Shown: in pieces, positions 9,060 to 18,980 of the stretch | How the letters are laid out: each line of letters opens with the position of its first letter | How positions within the stretch are numbered: position 1 is the first letter of the stretch | Assembly: GCA_027449905.1 (NCBI GenBank) | Contig: DAIDKT010000100.1 | Coordinates: forward strand, 1 to 56,309 | Direction of reading: 5' to 3' | Length of the DNA stretch: 56,309 bases | Source of the DNA: Legionellales bacterium | GTDB lineage: Bacteria; Pseudomonadota; Gammaproteobacteria; Legionellales; Legionellaceae | Made by a program: the position numbers and the translations under genes | The notes under the pieces: model-generated | What the model was told of the DNA's origin: nothing | Seen by the model: the letters and a program-made list of their open reading frames with translations, nothing else | Databases searched by the model: none

Positions 9060-10474
9060 ACGCTGAGCAAAGCATCGTAAATAATGATTCGCCCGTGTTG
9101 ACCAAAAAAAAACGACTGAAGTCGATCATCCGGGGATCTATTGGTAATTTAATCGAGTGGTATGATTGGTATGCTTACGCGGCTTTTTCAATTTATTTTG
9201 CAAAATCTTTTTTTCCAAACGGTAATTTAACTGCTCAATTATTAAATACATCCGCTATTTTCGCAGTCGGTTTTTTTATGAGACCCGTCGGTGGTTGGCT
9301 GATGGGAAGCTATGCTGATCGACATGGCCGGCGAAAAGCACTGATAGCTTCGGTCATACTGATGTGTGTTGGCTCACTCCTTATTGCGATAACGCCTAGC
9401 TATTCATCCATTGGGGTCTTTGCACCGGTTTTGTTGGTGTTTGCCCGTTTACTACAAGGGTTGTCTGTCGGCGGGGAGTACGCTTCTTCTGCAACCTACT
9501 TGAGCGAAATGGCTACCAAAGAAAATAGAGGTTTTTTTTCAAGCTTTCAGTATGTAACTTTAATCGCTGGTCAGTTATTTGCTTTACTTTTATTGATCTT
9601 GCTCCAACAGTTTTTTCTAACCACAGAACAATTAGAAAATTGGGGCTGGCGGATTCCTTTTGCTGTCGGGGCCTTGTTATCTATCGTAGCCTTGTATTTA
9701 AGATATGGCATGCAAGAAACCGAGTCGTTTTTGAAAAAACAGAAGGTTGAATCAAAGGAAAGTTTGATTCGAACACTTTTTCGTTATCCCAAAGAAATTT
9801 CTATCGTGGTCGGCTTAACCATTGGTGGTACCTTGGCGTTCTATACCTACAGTACGTATATGCAGAAATACCTGGTGAATACATCAGGGCTTAGTAAAAA
9901 TGAAGCTACCTTGGTATCTGCCGCAACTTTGTTTGTTTTTATGATGCTGCAACCGGTGATCGGTGCTTTATCTGATAAAGTTGGTCGGAGGCCTATTTTG
10001 ATCGCATTCGGGTTGTTAGGCACCTTGTGTACGGTCCCTATTTTAACCGCGTTGAAGCATGTTGGCAGCTGCTGGGAGGCTTTTGGACTCATCATGGTCG
10101 CATTAATTATCGTCAGCGGTTACACTTCTATTAATGCCGTTGTTAAGGCGGAATTATTTCCTGTTGAAATTAGAACCTTGGGTGTCGGATTCCCCTACGC
10201 AATTACGGTGTCTATTTTTGGTGGAACAGCTGAATATGTTGCTTTGTGGTTTAAAGACAGAGGAATTGAAAGCGGTTTTTATTGGTATGTGACCGCCTGT
10301 ATTTCCTGTTCGCTACTGGTTTATTTGTTTATGAATGACACAAAAAAATCCTCTAAAATGGACTCCGATTCAATCAATTTAAAACCTCGGCTGGTCAAGA
10401 AGTTTACCCTTGATCTAATCAGAGGTTCCTTCATAAAAATAGATGCAGATGCACGTAAGTCGGAAATCTCTTAA
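9056..10474 (+). CDS. kgtP: MFS metabolite:H+ symporter, KgtP-like (alpha-ketoglutarate permease type)
   Basis: A 472-residue, 12-helix major facilitator of the MHS subfamily. The family signatures are clear: GNLIEWYDWYAYAAFSIYFA, GFFMRPVGGWLMGSYADRHG (loop 2-3 motif), RLLQGLSVGGEYASSATYLS, and the second-half loop GALSDKVGRRP. The N-terminal half closely resembles E. coli KgtP (FFPxGNxTxQLLxT, SFQYVTLIxGQL), so a dicarboxylate such as 2-oxoglutarate is the likely substrate. ProP-like osmolyte or other dicarboxylate transport remains possible. It overlaps ubiB by four bases and folM by 32, so all are probably one transcript. Confidence 0.82.
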   Translation: MNAEQSIVNNDSPVLTKKKRLKSIIRGSIGNLIEWYDWYAYAAFSIYFAKSFFPNGNLTAQLLNTSAIFAVGFFMRPVGGWLMGSYADRHGRRKALIASVILMCVGSLLIAITPSYSSIGVFAPVLLVFARLLQGLSVGGEYASSATYLSEMATKENRGFFSSFQYVTLIAGQLFALLLLILLQQFFLTTEQLENWGWRIPFAVGALLSIVALYLRYGMQETESFLKKQKVESKESLIRTLFRYPKEISIVVGLTIGGTLAFYTYSTYMQKYLVNTSGLSKNEATLVSAATLFVFMMLQPVIGALSDKVGRRPILIAFGLLGTLCTVPILTALKHVGSCWEAFGLIMVALIIVSGYTSINAVVKAELFPVEIRTLGVGFPYAITVSIFGGTAEYVALWFKDRGIESGFYWYVTACISCSLLVYLFMNDTKKSSKMDSDSINLKPRLVKKFTLDLIRGSFIKIDADARKSEIS

Positions 10475-11186
10475 ATTGATACCAACCGTATTGGTTACGG
10501 GCAGCGCCCGGCGCATCGGTGCCGCGATAGCAACCTATCTTCATCACCAAGGTTTTCGAGTGATCCTTCACTGCCATCATTCTATTGATGCAGCAACTAG
10601 TTTAGCTAACTTACTTAATGGAAAACGTCAAAATACGGTCAAGATATTAACGGCTGATCTTCGAAATAAAGACGAGCTTCAGCAACTATTGATTGATGGG
10701 GTTGCATGGGCAGGACGTCTAGATACTTTGGTCAATAATGCGTCGGTTTTTTCAAAGCATGAAGCTGATTGGGATGATATGTTTCATGTGAATGTCAAGG
10801 CGCCCTTTTGGTTAAGTCAATTTGCCCGGCCTTATTTAAATGCAAGTCATGGTTGTATTGTGAATATTACCGATTCACATGCTGACAAACCATTAAAAGA
10901 TTATGCAATGTACTGTCAAACAAAAGCTGCCTTGGCTATGCAAACAAAAGCATTGGCCCGCGAATTTGCACCAGATATTCGTGTCAATGCGGTTGCCCCA
11001 GGCGCCATTGCTTGGCCAGAAGGAAATAATGCCTTAAGTTTACAAAAAAAACAGACTATTTTAGCGAAAACTTTATTAAAATGTCATGGTGATCCTATTT
11101 TTATCGCAAAAGCCGTTTATGGTTTGATTGAAAACACCTTTGTAACCGGACAAACATGGATTGTCGATGGCGGTCGTTTAGGATAA
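10443..11186 (+). CDS. folM: Pteridine reductase-like short-chain dehydrogenase (FolM type)
   Basis: A 247-residue SDR enzyme. The NADPH loop TGSARRIG (residues 19-26) has the TGxxxRxG form typical of pteridine reductases (PTR1/FolM). Other motifs: LVNNASVF, a catalytic Tyr-Lys pair (MYCQTKAALAMQTKAL), and the C-terminal VDGGR. FolM reduces dihydromonapterin or dihydrobiopterin and can back up dihydrofolate reductase. It overlaps the MFS gene by 32 bases; starts at 10443 and 10449 are both possible. With the PTPS-III-type enzyme near 3 kb it is the second pterin gene of the window. Confidence 0.85.
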   Translation: MQMHVSRKSLKLIPTVLVTGSARRIGAAIATYLHHQGFRVILHCHHSIDAATSLANLLNGKRQNTVKILTADLRNKDELQQLLIDGVAWAGRLDTLVNNASVFSKHEADWDDMFHVNVKAPFWLSQFARPYLNASHGCIVNITDSHADKPLKDYAMYCQTKAALAMQTKALAREFAPDIRVNAVAPGAIAWPEGNNALSLQKKQTILAKTLLKCHGDPIFIAKAVYGLIENTFVTGQTWIVDGGRLG

Positions 11187-11213
11187 TAGGGGTTTTTCTA
11201 ATCTCGACAGGTT

Positions 11214-14200
11214 CTAAATCAGGTTTATAAATGATATGTCATTGTTATTTTTATCACCTTGGGTTGAATAAACCATTGTTGTTGAATTCAACGTCATGGA
11301 CTCAGCGGCTGTTTCTATCCGTTCACTGTGATCAACCAATACAGGGTTAGGTAATCGGTTAACCATCTTTTGTGATGAGTTGGTCGAAAAAAATGAAAAT
11401 ATACTTGTTATGGTCGTTGTTGGATGTGGAGGATCGACCAGTGCTCCGTGATCACTTAGTAATTGTAATGAATCATTGTCAAGATCACTCGCACCCCGCA
11501 AATCTAACCCCGTCACAGTCAAGGTTTTTCCCCCCACACGCGTGACCCAAAGTTTGGTATCAACATCATGTAATAATTCGTTAAAACGAAGCACGTGGAT
11601 GCTTTTTTTGTGGAACACAAATAGCAATGGATTTTGATAAACCAACTGCGAGGCCCCGTATGGTAATGTTTTAATAGGGGTTAACGAACGCATCGGTTTT
11701 TTTACCTGGATAATGTTAATGTGATCTGTTTGTCCAATGAGCAGGTATTGTTGTGAGTTATCATGAGCCCAAACCATGCATTGATGCTCAGATAATTTAT
11801 CGTCACGAAAAAGCTGTAGTCCCGTATTCGCGTCTATAATAACCTTTTTATTTTGGTTATCAACAAATGCCAGAAACTGGTTATCAGGTGACCAACTTAA
11901 TTGTGTTATTTCCCCTCCGTTTGTTTGATGCTTTATAGTTGGCTGTATTTGCGGCGTAGATAAACTCCAAATTTCAATGCCTGCTTGTGTTGCCAGGGCA
12001 ATGAGGGTATCGGGTTTTGCTGCCATCGTTTGATCATCTGGCTCACTATCCTTTTCATCTTCTTCGATTATGTTGTCGAGGTTAGATTTATGCTCCGCTG
12101 GCTCATCATCTTTGATGTCCTCTGGGCTATCGGAGCCATTTTTGTAAATTTGATCGGGGCTTATTTGAGGTATTGCTTCTATTGTATGATGGGTTTTCGA
12201 TGAGCGAAGTTGCGGTAGATCATTTTTATTCTGTTCTAACACCATGCCCTCGATGGGGTTGGCCGTGGTGAGACAAAAAACTCTTCCAGAGCCTGATCGC
12301 AAGTTCATGTTTGGCTGTTCAACCCATGTATATCTTTCTTGTAATGATAAATCAGTCGAAATGAATTGCCATATCTGTAGTTTTTCGCTGGGGCCCGCAG
12401 CAACGAGACAACTCCCCCCATTTGCATCGATAAAAAACGTGATATCGCTAAACCCATCTTTTTGATTTTGAGTGATTGTCCAAACAGACCGGGTACCAAC
12501 TTGGTATATTTTTATTTCGCCATCATTGCTCAATGAGGCCAAAAAAACACCATCATGAGACCAGGTTAACCGTCGAACACCATCATTTGTGTGTTCAAGT
12601 ATTTTATACCAATAATTATCTGGCAGTTTGTTTAGCTTGCATAAGTAAACACCACCATCAAGGTGATCCAATGCCATGTATTTACCGGCGATGGCACCAC
12701 AGGTGCCAAAAAAACCAAGAAACTCTTCGGTTGGTGCTGCAGCTGAGGCATGATCAACGTTCCATATCGAAAACCTGCGTCCACCGCCACCAGCAACAAC
12801 CCGCCTGCCTCCGGAAAACCAGGCTAATTTAGCCGGTCCGCTGATATCACCACGATAAATGGCAAGACATGTGAGCGAATTCGGATCCCAAACTCGAATC
12901 ATCGAGTCAAGGCTTGCGCTAATGAAAGCATGGATGTTCCAAACCATCGACGTGATCTGACTATAATGATCTTTCAACGATAGATAGTTTGCATCAGCTG
13001 CTGCAAACCGTCGGCTGAGATGGATGGTTCCTTTGGAGCCCCCTCGTGCTACATGAAGACCATCTGGGGATAAAACAGCATTGCAAACCAGCTCATTATT
13101 AGAAAGCTTAGATACCGTCAGGCCTGCTTTAGCGAATTGTTTGAGTTCATGGTTTTCCAACTCAAAAAAATACCACTCAATCTGGCCTTCAGTGGTGGAA
13201 ATAACAAAATGATGGGTATTTTTTGACCATAAGACACTCACAGGATTATCTAAATTAAGTTGAGCAACGCGTCGTTGCAGATTGGCATCAAAGATCTCTA
13301 TGCTTCCATTGTTCTTGGCAGACGCTAACAAACTTCCATTTGAAGACCAATTTAAATCGGAGACAGTTGAGGCTCTAAAAGGGTCCTTATAGCTCCAGAC
13401 GCTCCATTGAACTCTATTTTCCTGCTGCGTCCAAACTTTAATTTTTCCGCTTGCCCCGCCTGATGCCAAGCGAACAGGATTGCCAACTGTTGTAAAGGCC
13501 AAGCATGATATCAGGCTACGATGGCCGGCCAATTCGGTATAAAACTGACCATTTAAGTCCTCAAAAATAATTTTATACCGGTTTTTATCCATCCGAAGAT
13601 AAGCAATAATCGGATGTTCGGATGGATAAACTGCAAATGTTCCGGTACTTTGATCGATGAAGTGACAAGATGTGACATTTGAGAAACGCGCACCTTCGAG
13701 TTTAGCTTGGCTTAAGCATGTTCCCAATAAAACCGCTCCTTCAAATAAGACCCAAGACAAATCACTGCCACTTAAATTAACATGAGCCAGAGAGGCGTTA
13801 CGCAAATTAGCTTTGGGTATTTGGATATTTGTCCATGCATCGGCCACCGCTTGGTATGCGGAAAAGTCGAAATCAGAAAGATTGAGCAATGTCATGGCAT
13901 TTGAGGCTGCTTTAATTCCTTTGGTAGCCCTATTTCTGCTGGAAAAAACCAAGTGGCACAATAGGCCATAAATTTTAGCTTTTTTGGGGTGGTCTCGGAC
14001 TAATTCTTTTAAAAAATCAAACACGCCAGGAATATCCATTAAAAATTTATGGTCCCACGTGGTGATAAGATCGTTAAGCGGTTCATCCGTTGATAGCACA
14101 CGGTCAAGATATGGCTCCATCTTAAATATCAAAGCTTTTGCCAAGGCATGAAAATAGAACGAGCGATGACGAAATCGATGGGCGTCAATCGATCGGTTCT

Positions 14201-16868
14201 GACCATCGCGCTTGCGATCGATCACGGTGGGTGACATCATGCCCGCTCCCCGCCATACTTCATTATCAAAAATAATTCTCGTGCCCTGCGGTGGTTGCAA
14301 CCGATTTAACTCGGCTAGCAGCGGCTCATCTGCTTCAACAGCTGAATAATGTTCAATAAAATCGCGATCCTTCACATCACAATAGATATCAAATGCGAGC
14401 GTAGTAATATAAAGTTCTAAACTTTGGACTGTGTAATTGTTGTTTTTTTTAAGTCGCACATGCGCAAACCATTTTTTAAGAAATTCATCATAAAATTGCA
14501 CACGAGAAGAAGGAAAATCAAACTTTTCACCGGCCAAAGAAAGAACCTCGCAAATAATATGCAGCATGATAGGAGATTGGGAGAGGGCAAGAACGTCTTT
14601 ATAAGCTTGCTTAGCTAGAAGCTTCTTAATCTGGGGATAGTACTTTCGCAAATATTCATCGATTTGGCTTTTGTTTAACGCTTGGATTACATACTCAGCA
14701 TGTGATGGAAATTCAGGCTCATGTGCTGATGGCCTCAAGAGATAATGGTAATCAAGCTTTTGCTCAACAAGATAGCGCGTTTCAGAGGTCAGGATAATTT
14801 TAGGATTACCCATCGCCCATCCCTTGAAGTGGCTCACGCATTCTTGAATAATGGCATAATGGGAAAAATCAATTCGACATTCATCTAGTCCATCTAAGAT
14901 AATCACACACCGGTAGCTGGCTTTTAGAAGATTAATTTGTTCTACCGTAAACAGAGAGCATAGCGCTGACTGCAAAAACCCTTCCGCTTTGGTTTCGGAG
15001 ACATTTTTTAGATTAATGAAAATAGGTAACCAGGGTTGCTTGCCGCGAATATAATCATGGTATAGCTCACGTTGTCCACGAGTCATTGACACTGACTTAC
15101 CCGAACCGATCTCGCCAAGTAAAAGAAGAAATTCATCTGCTTTGGCCATAAACCCTTTGAGAGTGTCCCAAAGAGGAATTTCTTGGCCAGAATCATTGCG
15201 CACCGAGCGAGTGGTTAAATTAACATATGGTTCAGACATGGTTGTCTCATATAATCTGTTGACGTGTGAATCGATCATGTCCAAGAGATTTTTGGTAGGT
15301 GCTTGCTGTAAAAGAGCGATATCATGGGCGAAACGTGTATTAATCTCTTCTTGCGTTTGCCATTGTGAATCATACCCCTCTTTCATGGTACGTATTTCTT
15401 TTTCTAGGTTTTCCTGACTTTGTTTCAATTCACTGTCAGATTGTTGTAAAAACGTTTGTAGGTAATCAAATAACTCCTGTTCTAGCCCTTCAACCGACAC
15501 ATCCACCATTTGAACCAGATGAAAATCAACACCATGACTTAACCATCTTTTCCCTAGACAAGATTTAGATAAACGCGCACCCACAAGAAGCGCATTAGTA
15601 AAATTTCCAGTTAGCTTGGTATTCTCCCAGGTTGTCATTTGTAAAGCAGTTGATTGAAACGAACTGTGTTCATTTAATGCGCAATTGGAAAAGTTGGCAA
15701 AAGCAAGCTGGGCCTCATCCCATTTGGTATTTTTTAAATCACAGTCACTCAAATCGGCATGCCGAAAATTAACACCGCTGTAGTCTCCTAATAAATTCAA
15801 ACCTCGCAATTGATGTCCATGACAGACAGCAATAACACGGGTAGCATATTGTTCCGACAAAAATTGATTTAATGAAAGTATGGGCCCAGTTGATCTTTCT
15901 ATAAAATCACAATAATTTTCAACCTCTTCTCGGCTAACCTCATGAAATATCATTAAATATCGCTTGATGTCGCCAAAAAAATTAGAGGTGGGATCTGCAG
16001 TAGGATCTTGGCCAACGTATTGACGTCCATGTAAAGTAACCAGAGGGGGCGTGTTACTGGGAGCTTGGGATGTGACATAGCCATACTGCGGATGCGACGC
16101 GTCAGTATTTAAAAATACATGCTCCTGTTGCGAGCGATACAGCATGATTTTATATGGGGCAAAAGTCATTAGTGGCGGGATATAGGTTACAATTCGTGAG
16201 CGTCCGTAGATCCATTTAACCGGAACTTCAACATTTTTGTTGCCCCCCGTTCCAAGTGGCTTAATGGATATTTTTTCAGCAACTCCCAGACGAGAAACCC
16301 GCGTGCTTTCCATTAGATAATCAACGATATTCTGGGTATTAAATAAACCTGTTGTTAAGCTTGCATGGAGTTGGTCGTCAGCCAGGTGGGGCCGAAATTT
16401 TTTCATTATTCGTTCTGCACCTACTTCAGCAAAGGTTAATATAGATTGGTTTTCAATAAGTTGGTCAATAGCATGGGCATAACGAATGACAATCAGCTCA
16501 GCAACTTCACGAATGAATAGACTTAATACGAGGCGGTTTTTTTCGTTGGTTATTTGGGCTATTTGTGCTTCAGATATGTCAGTATGGGGTATTGCCATCA
16601 GACCTTGGGCAGCGCGCACCATAAAATAAGCTGAACCAACAACCGTTAAAACCGCGGCTGTAATCGGTATGCTCCCTCCCATGGTAGGGACCGCTGAGAT
16701 AGCACCACCCATTATTATCGTGTTTGCTGTTAACTGCCCATATGCTTCAACTTTATACCTAAATGTATCCTTGTCTCTCAATAAATGCAAATCCTCGTCA
16801 ATTAATTGTTCTATTTTTTGAGAAAATAAATTGATATATAAACGCTGCTTAATTGAAAAACGATTCAT
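11214..16868 (-). CDS. Giant NACHT-type STAND NTPase with pentapeptide and WD40 repeats
   Basis: An NLR-like signalling protein of 1884 residues. In order: two predicted hydrophobic segments rich in Gly and Ala (about residues 48-88); an uncharacterised region; a first block of pentapeptide repeats (NFRHADLSDCDLKN, about 355-445); a coiled coil (about 460-530); a NACHT NTPase with Walker A GEIGSGKS (about 586) and Walker B VIILDGLDECR (about 656); a helical region; a second pentapeptide block (IPKANLRNASLAHVNLSGSD, about 996-1066); WD40 repeats from about 1110, interrupted by an acidic linker (about 1580-1613); and a terminal motif LTVTGLDLRGASDLDN. STAND proteins oligomerise on ligand binding. 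It may sense invaders (phage) or act in a host; the sequence does not decide. AGGGA lies 10 bases before the ATG. Confidence 0.9.
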   Translation of the reverse strand: MNRFSIKQRLYINLFSQKIEQLIDEDLHLLRDKDTFRYKVEAYGQLTANTIIMGGAISAVPTMGGSIPITAAVLTVVGSAYFMVRAAQGLMAIPHTDISEAQIAQITNEKNRLVLSLFIREVAELIVIRYAHAIDQLIENQSILTFAEVGAERIMKKFRPHLADDQLHASLTTGLFNTQNIVDYLMESTRVSRLGVAEKISIKPLGTGGNKNVEVPVKWIYGRSRIVTYIPPLMTFAPYKIMLYRSQQEHVFLNTDASHPQYGYVTSQAPSNTPPLVTLHGRQYVGQDPTADPTSNFFGDIKRYLMIFHEVSREEVENYCDFIERSTGPILSLNQFLSEQYATRVIAVCHGHQLRGLNLLGDYSGVNFRHADLSDCDLKNTKWDEAQLAFANFSNCALNEHSSFQSTALQMTTWENTKLTGNFTNALLVGARLSKSCLGKRWLSHGVDFHLVQMVDVSVEGLEQELFDYLQTFLQQSDSELKQSQENLEKEIRTMKEGYDSQWQTQEEINTRFAHDIALLQQAPTKNLLDMIDSHVNRLYETTMSEPYVNLTTRSVRNDSGQEIPLWDTLKGFMAKADEFLLLLGEIGSGKSVSMTRGQRELYHDYIRGKQPWLPIFINLKNVSETKAEGFLQSALCSLFTVEQINLLKASYRCVIILDGLDECRIDFSHYAIIQECVSHFKGWAMGNPKIILTSETRYLVEQKLDYHYLLRPSAHEPEFPSHAEYVIQALNKSQIDEYLRKYYPQIKKLLAKQAYKDVLALSQSPIMLHIICEVLSLAGEKFDFPSSRVQFYDEFLKKWFAHVRLKKNNNYTVQSLELYITTLAFDIYCDVKDRDFIEHYSAVEADEPLLAELNRLQPPQGTRIIFDNEVWRGAGMMSPTVIDRKRDGQNRSIDAHRFRHRSFYFHALAKALIFKMEPYLDRVLSTDEPLNDLITTWDHKFLMDIPGVFDFLKELVRDHPKKAKIYGLLCHLVFSSRNRATKGIKAASNAMTLLNLSDFDFSAYQAVADAWTNIQIPKANLRNASLAHVNLSGSDLSWVLFEGAVLLGTCLSQAKLEGARFSNVTSCHFIDQSTGTFAVYPSEHPIIAYLRMDKNRYKIIFEDLNGQFYTELAGHRSLISCLAFTTVGNPVRLASGGASGKIKVWTQQENRVQWSVWSYKDPFRASTVSDLNWSSNGSLLASAKNNGSIEIFDANLQRRVAQLNLDNPVSVLWSKNTHHFVISTTEGQIEWYFFELENHELKQFAKAGLTVSKLSNNELVCNAVLSPDGLHVARGGSKGTIHLSRRFAAADANYLSLKDHYSQITSMVWNIHAFISASLDSMIRVWDPNSLTCLAIYRGDISGPAKLAWFSGGRRVVAGGGGRRFSIWNVDHASAAAPTEEFLGFFGTCGAIAGKYMALDHLDGGVYLCKLNKLPDNYWYKILEHTNDGVRRLTWSHDGVFLASLSNDGEIKIYQVGTRSVWTITQNQKDGFSDITFFIDANGGSCLVAAGPSEKLQIWQFISTDLSLQERYTWVEQPNMNLRSGSGRVFCLTTANPIEGMVLEQNKNDLPQLRSSKTHHTIEAIPQISPDQIYKNGSDSPEDIKDDEPAEHKSNLDNIIEEDEKDSEPDDQTMAAKPDTLIALATQAGIEIWSLSTPQIQPTIKHQTNGGEITQLSWSPDNQFLAFVDNQNKKVIIDANTGLQLFRDDKLSEHQCMVWAHDNSQQYLLIGQTDHINIIQVKKPMRSLTPIKTLPYGASQLVYQNPLLFVFHKKSIHVLRFNELLHDVDTKLWVTRVGGKTLTVTGLDLRGASDLDNDSLQLLSDHGALVDPPHPTTTITSIFSFFSTNSSQKMVNRLPNPVLVDHSERIETAAESMTLNSTTMVYSTQGDKNNNDISFINLI

Positions 16869-17121
16869 TTATTTACATCCCTGACTATGGCCAATAGGTA
16901 GGGTGACTTTTAAACCTAAAAAGCACAATTAGTCAGTCTCGCTATGATTCAACTGCATTTTTTAGATTAAAAAAGCATACCCGTATTTTTTCAAGGGCTA
17001 AATTAACATGGTTTTTCGCGTTTAACCAGACTTATGCTCAAGCGTTTTTGTGGGTAATGTTTGTTGACTGCGCCAGCATCTGTCAAAGATCCTATGAACT
17101 TAAAACACTGCGTTTTTGGGT

Positions 17122-18090
17122 TTATATTCGTTGGCAGATTTTATCAGCCAAATAACCAATCGCACCGGCATAATAAATTGAATTGTTGTAACGCAAAATC
17201 ATTTTGTAGTTGGGGTAGGCTAAAAAGACAGGCCCCCCGTTTGGCTGCACAATGCTCGCTTCTAAGTTTTGCTGGGGCAGAGGCTCGCCACTGAGGGTTT
17301 TTACACCCAGGTCACTCCATTCGCTGACTGGTTTTATCGTGGTTTTTCCTTCGAGTTTCATATCAAAATCGGGCGGAAGCTTGACAATGATTGCCCATGG
17401 TTGACCCTTTTGCCAGCCATTAATTTTCATATAGTTCGCGATGGATGCGAAGACATCAGGCTTTGACCTCCAGATGTCTTTGCGCCCGTCACCATCATAA
17501 TCCACAGCATATTTGACCCAACTAGATGGTAAAAATTGCGGTTGACCTGAAGCACCCGCCCACTCTCCTTTAAAATCTTTCAAAGTGACGTGTCCATCGT
17601 TCAATATACGAAGAGCTAAAAATAATTCTTTGCGAAAAAATTGGGGACGATTCGATTCATAGGCCAATGTCGCTAATGATTTAATCACAGGAAACGTTCC
17701 CATATAACTGCCATAGCTGGTTTCCATTCCCCAAAATGACATAATAAAACAAGGGTCTACACCATAACGTTCTGATATTTGATCCACAGTGGCTTGATTA
17801 CGTTTGTATTCTTTACGACCAATGGCGATTCGATAGGCATCGACCCGTGAATTTAAATATTTTTGATAAGTCAGCCGATGTTCGGGTTGTGAGCGGGCAA
17901 GACCTTTAACCTGGCGACTGGGCTCGTGAATGTCAGCAAAGGCTGCATCGAATACGGCCGGTGAAATGCTTTGAGCTAGGGCTTCTTTTCGGACCTCAGC
18001 AACCCAGTCCGTCCAATTTTGTTGGTCTGCAAACAGGCTGAAAGATACAAAATAAAGTAAAATTAAAGAGAGTGTTTTTGTTTTTTTCAT
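17122..18090 (-). CDS. mltB: Lytic murein transglycosylase, MltB family
   Basis: Cleaves peptidoglycan between MurNAc and GlcNAc, forming 1,6-anhydroMurNAc. 322 residues with an N-terminal signal sequence (KKTKTLSLILLYFVSFSLFA). The catalytic Glu lies in FWGMETSYGSYMG (about residue 121). Family motifs EWAGASGQPQFLPSSW and DYDGDGRKDIW are present. The signal peptide has no lipobox cysteine, so this is a soluble periplasmic form, closer to the COG2951 'MltB-like' proteins. Monocistronic, upstream of the NACHT gene in the same direction with a 253-base gap. Confidence 0.93.
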   Translation of the reverse strand: MKKTKTLSLILLYFVSFSLFADQQNWTDWVAEVRKEALAQSISPAVFDAAFADIHEPSRQVKGLARSQPEHRLTYQKYLNSRVDAYRIAIGRKEYKRNQATVDQISERYGVDPCFIMSFWGMETSYGSYMGTFPVIKSLATLAYESNRPQFFRKELFLALRILNDGHVTLKDFKGEWAGASGQPQFLPSSWVKYAVDYDGDGRKDIWRSKPDVFASIANYMKINGWQKGQPWAIIVKLPPDFDMKLEGKTTIKPVSEWSDLGVKTLSGEPLPQQNLEASIVQPNGGPVFLAYPNYKMILRYNNSIYYAGAIGYLADKICQRI

Positions 18091-18131
18091 TTTGATTCCC
18101 TCGTTACGAGCATCCCAGTATCAGTATTTAA

Positions 18132-18293
18132 TAAAATCAGCTTAGTACACGACAAAAATGGAGTTGTCTTTCCCGCGCAGGCGGGAATCTATTGTGAATT
18201 TGGTATGAGGCCAATAGTAGCATGGATCCCCGCCTGCGCGGCGACGACAAACCATGAACATTTAATTTTTTGTCGTGTACTAAGTAAAATCAG
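18132..18293. mobile_element. 144-bp MITE (family R1), copy 1, with 9-bp target duplication
   Basis: The element occupies 18141-18284. Its ends are CTTAGTACACGACAAAAA and the inverted counterpart TTTTTGTCGTGTACTAAG. It is flanked on both sides by the direct repeat TAAAATCAG (18132-18140 and 18285-18293), the mark of transposition with a 9-base stagger. Internal arms around CCCGCGCAGGCGGG and CCCGCCTGCGCGG pair, so transcripts would fold into a long hairpin. It lies in the divergent promoter region between mltB and gmhB. No coding capacity. Confidence 0.93.
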
Positions 18294-18335
18294 TATATGA
18301 TATATTACTGACTTTAGCATTTATTTGATTGTTAG

Positions 18336-18980
18336 ATGAACCAGCCAAGACAGACTTTACCCGTCATTATTTTAGATCGAGATGGCGTCATTAATGAGGA
18401 CTCCCCTCATTACATTAAATCGGTTGAAGAGTTTGTTTTTTTACCCGGTAGCATAGAGGCCATTGTTCGTTTGCATCTAGCCGGTTATCAAATCGGTGTT
18501 GCAACCAACCAATCAGGTCTGGCAAGGGGTTTCTACGACGAAGTAACGCTGACTTCAATCCACGAAAAGATGCTGCACCAGGTCTTATCAGCCGGCGGGA
18601 GCATTGATGAAATTATCTATTGCCCTCATCTGCCTGAAGCGGGTTGCGATTGTCGTAAACCACGCCCGGGTATGTTAATAGAATTATCGCGTCGATTTGG
18701 CTGTCAAACAAGAGATCTTATTTTTATAGGCGATAAAATGACAGATGTTCAAGCAGCATTAGCGGTTGGAGCTACGCCGATGATGGTTACTTCTCCTATG
18801 ACCGAAAAAAGCATCTTACAGGCTTTTTCTGATATTTTAAGGCCTGTTGAAAATTCACCTTCCGAAAGCCGACGCTCTGCGTTTGGTCAAAATCCGAATC
18901 GTCAACAGCCCCTGGTGTTTGACTCATTAATTCTTTGTGTAGATCATATCGTTAAGCAAGAGAAATCATATGAAGGTTAG
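18336..18980 (+). CDS. gmhB: D-glycero-D-manno-heptose-1,7-bisphosphate 7-phosphatase
   Basis: HAD-family phosphatase that removes the 7-phosphate in nucleotide-heptose synthesis. 214 residues. Nucleophile and acid D14/D16 in LDRDGVINED, motif II GVATNQSGLARGFY, the zinc site CPHLPEAGCDCRKPRPGM typical of GmhB, and motif III/IV FIGDKMTDVQAAL. About 20 residues longer than usual at the C-terminus. It opens the polysaccharide locus and overlaps the next gene by 11 bases. With the hddA-like and hddC-like genes downstream it would serve the GDP-heptose branch. Confidence 0.93.
   Translation: MNQPRQTLPVIILDRDGVINEDSPHYIKSVEEFVFLPGSIEAIVRLHLAGYQIGVATNQSGLARGFYDEVTLTSIHEKMLHQVLSAGGSIDEIIYCPHLPEAGCDCRKPRPGMLIELSRRFGCQTRDLIFIGDKMTDVQAALAVGATPMMVTSPMTEKSILQAFSDILRPVENSPSESRRSAFGQNPNRQQPLVFDSLILCVDHIVKQEKSYEG

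Noticed and set aside
11214..16868. Two or more separate genes
   Set aside because: The frame is open without interruption and domain order flows through; no internal ribosome binding site with start codon is needed to explain it.
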